DNA of 51,717 bases, taken from the NCBI GenBank assembly GCA_000226015.1, contig JH153292.1, forward strand, positions 143,169-194,885, given 5' to 3'. The position numbers and the translations under genes are program-made. Positions 20,959 to 32,900 of this stretch are shown piece by piece. A model generated the notes under the pieces. The model saw only the letters and a list, made by a program, of their open reading frames with translations, did not search any database and was not told the origin of the DNA. The stretch comes from Mnemiopsis leidyi (lineage: Eukaryota; Ctenophora; Tentaculata; Lobata; Bolinopsidae). The first letter of the stretch is position 1. Every line of letters starts with the position of its first letter.

Positions 20959-23900
20959 ATGTCGTTCTCAAAGTCTGCTCGCAAAGTTTCAAATGGTATC
21001 ACACCAGTTAAAGACAAACGAGAAAAAAGAACAAGTAATGAAATTGACACGACGGTCGTGAACACCTTGCACAGTGCCTGGACACCTAAAAAAGGGGGCG
21101 TTCTCAACACCCAGGTAACCCTCCTGTTTTTCCTTAACATTCTGACTTGAAATTCGACCTGTTGATCTCGTAGCCTCAGTTACATGCCGGTATTTGAGCA
21201 CATACATCTCGACCAAGAGCGAGATTCGCTGTTGCTGGAATTACATTTGTGACTGTTCTTTGCATTGGCTGTACACCAATGAGAGGGTAAAACCTAGGTC
21301 AGCTGATCGGTTATATCCAGTGAAAAGACAGAAATTGACAGCCGTGGTGTAAGAATGTGTCGTCGACTTTGAGTGTAACCTGTCATCACCTCTGTTGTAA
21401 AGCGTTGTAAAGCTTTCCTGTGTGCGAGAGTCACTTTATACATGGCTTTATGATATGAGTTAAAACTTCTAATATTATAGTCCATTCTATATTTATTGAA
21501 ATAAAATGGCTGCCTTGCTGTGGTCTAACAGACAATAGACATTACTGATTCTCTGCAACAAAGAGTTTCCCTTCTTCTCAGATTCTTATACTGCAGTGCA
21601 TAGAACAGATAATCTGACCAGTCAAGTGTTTCTTATGGTTGTGCTGGTTACTGCTTGGAAAACTGCCAAGTTCTCTGTAAGGTATCCAGGGAAGGCTAAA
21701 TCCTCTCATAGAAACAATCTGATGTTTTCTCACTACCATGATTGAGATGTAGCATATGTGTTAGTATCGACAGTAGCGCAATAGCCAATACTGAATTGAC
21801 TGATTTAGAATCCTAACATCATTATCATTGAAAGCAGAGTTTTCATGACGATATTTCTATTTAAAAGAAAAACAGCTGGATTTTCTTGGAGGAATAGATT
21901 AGTTACACGTGACAAGACATTACCAAACACAACCCAAGTAGGTACAGGAAAAACTCTATTTACCGTGTCCCTCGATTTACCGGGCCTTCTTCCTTCCCCT
22001 AGGAGGCCCGGTAAATAAAGGTTTTACTGTACACACACGTGCTGATATGATGTATAACCTCTCTTCCTGGTCGCTTACACATATTAACTTCTACTCGGCC
22101 CATACTATATACATGGTACCACCACATTCCTCTCGAATAGATTACTCTTTTATGTACGTTTTAACTCTGTTTTAACCCGCTCCTTCTTTCCTATCTTAGT
22201 ATCTATTGCGCTTGATACATACCTACAACACCTGAAAATAACAAGATCTGCCTGATACATACCTACAACACCTGAAAATAACAAGATCTGCCTGATACAT
22301 ACCTACAACACCTGAAAATAACAAGATCGGTCATGTGACCGGTGTTTCTGTACTTTGAACTAAGCCTTCATTTTCTCAAATTCCGGACTAGCAGGACAGA
22401 AAAATCTGTCCATGAGATTTGAGAAAACCCTCGTTTTATTTGGGGGATGTTGTTCAGTGGCTGCTCTTATTACTCTTATAAAGGTTTTGTATTTTGTTCG
22501 ATTTATGATAGGATATTTTCATTTGTTTGATAGACATTCTGTTTATTCTGACTAGACCATTACCTCAAAGTTAAGTGTTCAATCTTACCAGTCGACGAGT
22601 TCTATCTGTATATCTTGTGTCATCATCTAATCTTACTTGTGTCATCATCTAATCTTAGTAAAACAAGTGTCGAGATTTCATCATCACGCCGAATGTCTTG
22701 TGTGGAGTGCTGAGTTTTACTCCTGATTTGACAGCCGATTACATAAAGTTTTCTACAAAGTTTCCAATTACGGTGTAATGAGATGAGTTAGTGTCAGTGT
22801 ACCAATGTAAGTACCTGTCACTGTGTTACACTGCTATGTCCTGGTATTACTTCACTACTCGATGTTTGCTGAAAGGATGTCGTGTTCGTTTCTTCCTCTC
22901 CGGAAATTGATTGATTGACAAATTTGTTACTGACATAATTTAGTAATTTAGTGGTAATAATGGGTTACGGTCATTTTGAGGACATTCCAATTCAATTGGA
23001 ATCCAATTGACTCATTACAGGTTCATATTTTACATAGTTGTGTCTCATCAGTCATATCATACTGTTACAAAATAGTATAATATTTCTTGACAGGGTGGAA
23101 TAACTTAAAAATCTCAATGTAACAATGACTTACCCGATGACTTTTATGAGAATTTCGTCTAAAAATACGTTGATCATTTATGATGACGTATTTCAGCTGT
23201 TTCATCATTAATGACGACGTGTTTCAGCTGTTTGAGGAAAGAAAAGTGCTGATTGGACACTGGTTCGAGAACTGGACTGACGCTCAGAGGAGACAGTTTC
23301 TCGAGCACCTCGTAGAAAAGTTTAACAAGGTCAGTTTTCTGTGTAAAATTCTAAATATCGTTAGTCCAAGAAATATATATGTAGTGCATGTAATTCAACC
23401 ATACTAGTCTGGTCACAAGGAAATGTTTTGAAAATATATCTGGTACATCACACTTCCAGCTTATGTAGCTGCGCATAGTGGTACCAGAATATAGCTGGTA
23501 TCTGTGCCTCTCCTGAGAAAACTTAGAGTATGGTACTGTACTTCGAGCTGTGTACTCCAAAACAAGAGCTGGTAAAAATGAAAGGAAACTTTTTACGAGA
23601 GAGAATTCTCTCCACCCTTGTGGTTTCTACTTTTCTAACTTTGTACTAACTTGGTACTCCTTCATTTCAAGAATCAAGCTACAGTTATTAAACTCTCGGA
23701 GAGCGGGAGAACCGAGTATCATACAACACATAACGTCCTACAAGTTATAGCATTCCTTGCCTCTTACGTTTAGATTTTACACACAAAATATCAGCATGTC
23801 TATATTTGTGCAAAGACAAAAGGTAAAAGTGTTAACAAGAATTAGTCAGCTGCCACTAGTCAGACTGTTACGTTACAAATACCAAGCTTCAATATGTAGC

Positions 23901-26900
23901 TTTCATTTCAACTGTTCCGTTGTAAATATGTCAATGTATCAACGTTAAAATGTAGCTTTCATTTCAACTGTTCCGTTGTAAATATGTCAATGTATCAACG
24001 TTAAAATGTAGCTTGCATTTCAACTGTTCCGTTGTAAATGTCACTACATCAGTATTACATCAGAATAGCTGGGAAGTCCTGGGAGTCGGAGCCGGAGACA
24101 CGAAATATTACAGAAATATAATTTAATATTGTTTGTGTTCTGAGTACTGATGTGCTCTGCCTCCTACTCTACGGTCATTCAGTAAAACATAAGGAAATAT
24201 TTTACCGTCTACATAAAGTCTAGTAAGCACTCTCGCCGACAGCTAACGACAGTGCAGTTAAACTCAGGATGACAGATAAAAATGAGTTATGAACTAGGTT
24301 AAACATTGCAAAGACAGCTCCTGGACAAGCTCCAACCTTCTCAACTGTCGTTTTAGCTACTTAGCTATTTATCCTAGGCAGATGAGAACTTAGAACTATC
24401 TTGACAGTTCGTCATAGGCACCACACTTTTCAATTTACCATATTTTTATTTAAAATGTCAGCAAAAATATAGGGTTTCAAGAAAGTATTCAGGGGTAGGA
24501 GCTGTTATTGAAAATCTGCGAGATTGAACTTTTGTTTGGTATCATATTATTAAGTCACCATGGGCAACAATCTTAACTGGTTTCACTAACGTAATTTCAC
24601 AGAGCGTTACTGAGTTACTGATATATTTAACAGTTACTAGAACATATTATTTGTTACTAATGATTAGCTTAATGAACAGATGTCACAAAATCTACAAATT
24701 GCATACTAAACTACCCATCAGAACTACCCCTTGTCACCAATTACCCAATCTCAATAAGTAATTACCCAATCAAAATGACAAAATTAACGGCCCCGTTTCA
24801 GATGAGCGTACACTTTGTACACAACATGATAAAAGACAAAGTTCCTGCCGAACCAGCTGACTTCACCAGAGCTCTGCCTCAACATATCAGTCTGAAAATA
24901 CTCAGCTACTTGGACCCTCGCACCCTCGCTCAAGCCAGCCTGGTTAGTCAAACACAAGGAAATGTTTTCTTCTTGTGGCTTTTTGTTGACGAAAACCAAC
25001 GTAACTTGTGGTAGATATTTCTGTTTGACACAAGCTGGACATGTAACTAGTGCTATGTGGTCTGCGTTAAAACTCCATCTCCGCAAAATCACTAGCCAGT
25101 GAGCTATATTTAAGTCCTGGTTTCAAATCGCATTGTGCTCTTTAGACAAGTAGGTGGGGAAGGTCCTGCTTGAAAAGTAGGTCAGGTCTGGTCACTAAAG
25201 TAACGGTTTTGTGTGCAGACTTTCATGTAATGTCAACTCTCCGGGGGAAAATTACGTAAACTTGCACTGTTGGTTTTGTAGCACTGCTGAAACAGTGACC
25301 AAACAGCAGCGGAGTGTCTAGAATTGAGTACAACTGCCACTGAAAATATACTGGACTACACTTATCTCGTCTTTGTGGAATATGTAGTTTAAATTAGTTG
25401 GAATGTGGTGTTTGAAAGAAACAGAAAAAGTGTGACTTCTGTAAATTAGAGGAGATACAGGAAAAGTTTTCACTTTTGTGACTTAGAGGGTGTAGACCAA
25501 GAGGGGGAAGACTATAGAGATGGGCGAGGAGGGGAATGAGAGGTAGAAGATAAAAACTGAGCCATAGACTTATAGAATAGGAGAGGTTTTGAAGGGTCAC
25601 TACTATATAGTTCCTACCTCTTATAGTCTCTAAACCCCGGGACTCGAAATCCCAACTATTTTTTGCCGTATTCTTGTCTGGTCAAGTATTAAACGTGGAG
25701 CTAGTCCGTGAATATTACTGAGACAAACTAAGTGGGTGACGAGGGTTAACTACACAGTACAAATATTCTAATATTCAATGTCTGAGTTTATGAGTTATGT
25801 GAGAATGTGAGATATTCTACACTAGGTTTGTGTAAGGTGGGATATTTAAGTAGAGTGTAGTGTACCGTATAAGGTAGGAGTTCACGGTTCATTACACTAC
25901 CTCTCGTTATTTACCTCGCCTAGCTCTACTTCCCCTTGTTTTACATACAACATATTGAGTAAAACATGTTTATAACATATTGACTAAAAACTCTACACAA
26001 CATTTTGGTAGAAAAGAAACGGTGTAAGGTATTTCTGGTGAAGATGGGTCGTAATTTGTAGGAATTAAAGTAAAAACACTGACAGATTGAGATGTTATGC
26101 AACATGGCAAAGATTTTATCAACTGATCAGATTTAACTACATCTAAAGACAAATAAAAAATAAATAAATGTATACAATGCAGGTCTCGTGGCACTGGAAG
26201 TGGCTCTGTGAACATGACGTAGTGTGGAAACCTAAGTGTCTGAAGCGAGGTTGGGACTACGGCAAACCTGAACCACCGTACGAGCGTGCTGTGTGGAAAC
26301 GGTATGTACAAATACTGTGTATTGGTACATTTCTACACACCTTTTTATTGTACATAGCCATATACTCATATCTATATATTGTACATAGCCATATACTATG
26401 CACACCTATGTATTTACATACCTACATCAACATTCCTACATTAGATTGTTTACCTACTCCACAACTGTAAACCAGTAATATCCTCCCCAGATTCTACCAG
26501 CAGAAAGTATGGGACCTGCTCCACCCTCCTCCCCCTCCTCCTCCTGCCTCCAACGCCCTAGAAGGCACTGAGGTGTGTTTCTACTTTTTATATCTCTGAT
26601 GTTCAGTTAGAACTATCTATCATTACAGATATCTATGTTGGTAATGTACTAATGTGCGTGCTTGTAGGGCTAATACTTGAATTGTCTCATCATGACATCA
26701 TGATTTAAATTCCTTTCTCGTGAGAAATATCAGGTCTGCCAAGTAGGGGGTCTACTTATTATCAAGTAAAAGTTGAGCAGATAAAATTAGGCTGTCATAT
26801 CGCGTGCATGGCGTCGGTGAGATTTTGAAATACTTGGGTGTAAGGAACATGATGTTACATGGCAACATGTTTTTAGGAAAATATACCTTGCAATAGCCGC

Positions 26901-29900
26901 GAGGGTGAGTTGGAGCTCATCATAGAGGAAGTTACTGAAGTAAGTTAAACACGTGGTACACAATATGTCACGTGGTATGACTATCCAATCTAATGTCCTC
27001 TCAATATTATACTGAGTCTTTATTCCCTCAAACACAAAAAATGTGGTATTAATTTTTGTCGGAAATAGAAAAAATTGTCCCGCAAGATTGTACTTTTAAC
27101 GTTATGATTATGATACAATTGATTAATTCATGTTAATGTGCAAAAAACGTAATAATAATGATTCAACGGATTGTTATTCAAGTCAAATAAAATATTTTGT
27201 GTCGTATCTCAGTATGTAATTTCTGTCAACAAACGATGCACTATTTGTATGAGGCGATGTTCTATTTCTCTGTTCTATTTAATGCCACGTAAGCACTTTA
27301 GATCTTGTAAAACAGGTTCCTTGCAGGTTCTATAACGGCATATCCACATCACATGATTCTCTGCAGATGTGATATCGGTTTGGTGAAATCTAACACCGAA
27401 CTTTAAAACTGAATGTGTTGTATCTGTAGCGGGGTTGTTTTGACTCCGCTCAGTCAACAAACACTCACAAAAAAGTTAGGTTGAGGTGAACTGATGAAGG
27501 TGTGTAACGTTGCGGTGCTAGAAAACTTGTAATTATTCCCTGTAAGGACAATTGTCATCATGCCTGTACAATACTCTAGAGTTGCAGTACTAAAGAACAC
27601 CCTCTGCATTATGTACACCTTGGAGCAAGAGTAATTATTTCTTTTGTAAGAAACTCGTCAAGAGCAATAGAGAAGAACCGCCCTGTCCATTGCCAGCCTC
27701 AGACCTTGCACAATGTTACTCGAAATAGGGTTTGAAATACCGCCGTGAACATGTGATATTAATAAACTAGCTAGCTAGGTAAACAAGTATAACAACACTT
27801 ATTTCTCTACCAAGATGGTATTGAAGTATAACAACAATTATTTCTCCAGTAAGATGGAATGTTGAAGTATAACAACAATTATTTCTCCAGGAAGATGGAA
27901 TGTTGGAGTATAACAACAATTATTTCTCCAGGAAGATGGAATGTTGAACACATCAGCTGAGTCTGGAACCAGCAGGAGATCGTCTACCGGCGGAGCAAGG
28001 AAGAAGAGTTTAAAGGGAGGTCAAGGTAAACCTAAAGCTTACAAACTGGGAGAAACACAGCCCATAAACGTGAGTCGAACTTAAATTTACAGCTGCTTTT
28101 CAGATTGTGTGTAGGCCAAGTCATAGCATAATTTCAGCTCTATCAGTTTATGGATTCAAACTTGAAATATAGTATCAGATAATGTCATCATCAGATGGGT
28201 TAGATCTTGTGCCTCGGTTCGATTTAGGAATCAGTTACGTGTTCTACCAGTAGCCAATAAATTAGAGTTAATAGCTTGGTGCTTAGGTAAGAATGGTACG
28301 TATATTCATTACACGGCCAAGGATTACAGAGGTTGTAGAGATTACTGAAATTACCACTTGGATAATGATGGCAATTAAGTAATTACAGAATACAGATGAT
28401 ATCAACTGACAAAGTAATCAATAACAGATAGGGTACATGAAGCACAAGGAGCAGGAGCTCCCTCCCTGGAGATCGAGCGACTCCAAACCTAAAGATATCC
28501 AACTGTTTAACAAAGAGATCCTCGGTATCCACTGCGAGAGTGTGTAAGTACCTACCTACCTACATTCTAGAGCCTACCTACTTTATTACTTAGCATCTTA
28601 ACCAGTCACTCACACTGTAACAGATATAGTCAGATAGTGATAGTATAGTGATGATTAAGTTAAGATTCAAATATTTAAGTTTGGGACTGTACTGATTTGT
28701 GTTTTTGATATCTATATAAGTATATAAGGTGCTTAGGATGCTCCTTTAAAGAGATATTTTGTACTTTTACATATTTTCTACTACTACTACTGGAATAATT
28801 TGAGAATGAGTTAAGATAAGATACTAGATGAGCAGTATGCTATTCTGTTTCTGTGTCGAGTATGACCACTCTCCACACACAGACCGAGACACATATCAGA
28901 CAAGTTCCAGAAAGTAGAAATACACAGAACTCCCCAAAGTCCCCGCTGTAACAGCCCTCATTCTCGCTCTTTAGATCTGGTATGTTTGTTTGTCTGTGTG
29001 TACTGTGTAACAGTCCTCATTCTCGCTCTCTAGATCTGGTATGTTTGTTTGTCTGTGTGTAACAGTTCTCATTCTCGCTCTCTAGATCTGGTATGTATGT
29101 TTGTCTATGTGTAACAGTTCTCATTCTCGCTCTCTAGTTCTTGTATGTTTGTTTGTCTGTGTGTAACAGTCCTCATTCTCGCTCTTTAGGTCTGGTATGT
29201 TTGTTTGTCTATCTGTTATTCATGTATTTAGGTTATTGGTGTATTTAGTTAACGTGTGAAGTATTTAGTAACCTTAAAGCCTTAATTAGAACCCTGCAAC
29301 TTTACACCCGGGCGTGAAATGTAACATTGTAGCCTGTAGGTTTTGTCCTTATTAACAACGCCTCCCTTTACAAGCCCCCTAATTCCTAACTCAATAATTG
29401 GATTTCTAACGCTTGAGTCGAGTAATAAAGTAGTGTACATTCAAAACTAAGTTTAGGTATTACGTAAGTACCAGGCTTATCTGATCTTGCGTTGCGTCAT
29501 ACACTCAAATCCACCTGCATCTATCCTGCTATCATGTTATCATTCTACCTGCCTCCGCATGAGCGAGGCGATGAAATCTCGCTTGGAGCCAAAGTTCGGC
29601 AAACAAACCCGCTAAATCTGATTTGTGGCCGGTGATTATTGTGCAACTGAACTGTAGCCAAGTAACATGTAACACGTGACTCCAGTAAGTCAACCTCCTA
29701 CACGGAGACGACATGCTTATACCACACGCCGAGTAGCGTGTAGCCGTGTAGATGTCCAATATATGGGGGTATAGTTATGAGAATATATTCTTATATTCTT
29801 ATATTGGATTGTCGCATATTGAACATGGATATTTGGTAGTGGGGTAGTGGCGACCCTGGACAGTGCTAGACTTCATCAAGTTATTAAAGTGGAGAGTACG

Positions 29901-32900
29901 TCAGTTGTCGAGCTAGCTGCTTCGGAGTGAGGTCATTCTCAATTCTTATTGGTTAAGTTAGATGGTTTAGATTTGGATTGTTGATTGGTTAAGTTAGATA
30001 GTGAAGACTTGGATTGTTGATTGTTTAGAATTCGCTACGTCAGTATGATCAGCTTAAATGATTTATGATCTGTAACATCAGTAATGATAAGATCAGCAAT
30101 AAGCAAAGTACACACGCATGGTGGTCAGACTGAAAAGTACTAGTAACACATGAAAACAATAAAGTAAATATTCAATCGCACCCATAATTCATATTTTATC
30201 TAATTAAGAATTTCCCTAGAATTTAAGCATGGTGGTTGAAATTTGACCGCTGAGGTTGTAAGGACCTCGTTTTGTAATTATCATTTCGACATATCGAGTG
30301 ATAAGGGTGCAGAAATACCAGAAATACTTTCACTCGTGACTCACGAGTATCGGCTGCGGCTACTAAACTTTTAAAGTTCTGTATGGTAATGCTTTGTTAA
30401 CAATTTGTGTGTGTGTACTGTGTAATAAGTCAATCCAACAAATGTTGAAAATTACCTTGTATAAATCCTGTGACAACTAAAAGAAATGATATAACTAAGT
30501 GGCAAAGATAAGGAAGTCACATTATTAATTTGCCTAGAAATCGCTGAGTCGTGTTTACTTCCCACTATTGACCTCTAGCTCTCTAGTATTGGTGATCCCC
30601 CTTACATTCAACAGTCCGCAAAGTTATCCTAGAGCTACACTGCAATCTCGAACTTGCTCTAGAAATGCCTCTGTTTCTCAGACTAGCTCTGCCACTGTCT
30701 CTGTTTCTCAGACTAGTTCTGCCACTGCGTCTACAAACCGGTCTATATCCAAGTCTGACACTGACTCTAGAACTACACCTGGAACTAGACTTGCTACTTC
30801 TGACTGTACTCCTGTACGGCAAGGGAGAATTATACCTGGAGTATCTCACTGTGTTCAGTATCCAGCTTCTAAAGCTTTTCTTCCGGGTGAAGTAAACTAC
30901 AAAGTTGGAAGTCCCGTTCACCACCACACAGAACACATCCGCCAAGTTCCAGATGTAGTACTTGGTGAAGGTGTTGGTCCTGTAGAACGGTCCGGTGTCG
31001 GTGTTGTACATCACCAGCTCGCACAGCCATATCACCATGTTCGTCACCATGGGAACATTACACACCAGGTACATCACCGTTACTATGACGATGGTGACGG
31101 TAGCGTCTCTCTTAACCCTCAACCTCGTATGTTTGATCACCGGAACTCTCAGTGAAGTGTAGATCAGGTAGACGGAGACCAGACAACTGGCGGTTACCCG
31201 TTACGACGGGAAAGGGGAGGAGGAGTAGCAGAGAGTTGAACACTTGTAGGACGATGTAGGAGTCCGGGTAGGTGTCGTCACTGGAGTCAGTCCAACAGTA
31301 CACGTCTTCCTCCGTGTAAACCTCTGTAGTCAGCCCTGCTAGACCGGGAACCACATGTACTAACAAGACCACACCCCCACACACCCCCACCACCACCAGC
31401 ACTCTTCTCCTTCTCAGTCTACGTAGTGGGTAGAGCAAGCTGTAAGTCCTGGTCAGACTCAGGATCGCTATCAGACTGACGGAGAAACATTGGAGTCCGT
31501 GAAAGAGGAGACTCCAACAGGAGCACAGAGAGGGGTAGTCAAAGAGAATGGGGTGTCGCCCCGCTAGGTAGGATACCCCCACAAAGACACTGAGAGATGC
31601 CAAACATAGGTCCGTTAGAGCTGTCAGAGAGTAGAGGAGGGTGGGGAGCTCCTTAGGTCGAAGTAGGAAGTAGATTGTTGCAGCCAGGTTACCAGGACAA
31701 CTCAGTAGGAAGAGGAGGAGGTAGAGGGAGCCCAGTATCTGGTCTAGTGTTGGGTCTAGAGGGTGCTGTGAGGGTGTTGTAGTGTAGAGTGTCGACATTG
31801 GGTGTCTGAAGGGAGGGATTAGTCTTCTACAAACTTAGTTTAACTAGCGGATTAATTAAGATAGTTATTAGTAAAATAACGCTGTACTGCAGAATATAAT
31901 AGTTAAAACTTTATAGCTTGTAAGTTACCGAAATTGCGAACATTAGCAAGCAAAAGTTCACAGTAATTGATATGTGGGTCACTAGTGAGTAGTGAACACG
32001 ATCCGAATACTTTGCTCCAGATGCAACCAGAAAATACTTAACTCAGGAAAATTTGCACAAAACTACTGGATCTTAGTACTCTAGTATCTTGAATCTTGGT
32101 TCTATATGAAAAATGGTTGTAACTCAGTGAGAGCGGTGGTACGTACTGTTGCCATTTTACCGGAGATTTAGCACGTGCATGATTTACTCGTGGACAAGCA
32201 GGTGCGATAAGTACAATTATATAATTATGTAATTACTTAAATAGAACTTTGCGTTCCGACTACAACATGAAAATAAGATCTCCCTATCTCGCTGTAACTC
32301 GATGCTCCAGGCAATTATAATTCCTGCTACAAATGAGGAGATTCAGCCTTTGAGTTGTTAAAGTTAACTGATAATTCATAAGATATCACGTAAATCAGCC
32401 AATAGGAGAATAGGAGATAGGTGGAAATTGTACCGAAAGTTCTTGAACTTGCAGTTATCTTTAATTGTGAAAGTAGTTGATAGCTTTAAAGACTGCTGAT
32501 AGCTTTAAAGACTGCTGATAGCTCTCAAAACCGCTGATAGCGATAAAACCATTAAATCAGTATCTCCAATTTTCATTGCTACAGGTACCTAGAACGTTCT
32601 TTAACTACTTAGTATTTTAGTAACAGAACATCCTGCAAAGTTGGAACTGTATCTACCTAAGATCTTATCCCATATATTTCAGTCTCGACGAAGTGCCAGC
32701 AAGGAAAACATGAAGAGTCCTATGCAAAGCAAGGTAATTTTATGTCTCAATTTCTGTCATTGTAAAAGTATTTGTGTGTGATGGCACGCTGATTCATTTC
32801 TTTCTCTTAACCTAATGTAATCTGCTAATACCTATGTTCAATGTTTATGTCCAAGATTTTCGATTATACCGAATTTAGTTATTCAGACAACTTAAAATTG

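Noticed and set aside
30568..31155. Plus-strand 195-residue open frame
   Set aside because: It is the antisense shadow of the GPCR C-terminal half.
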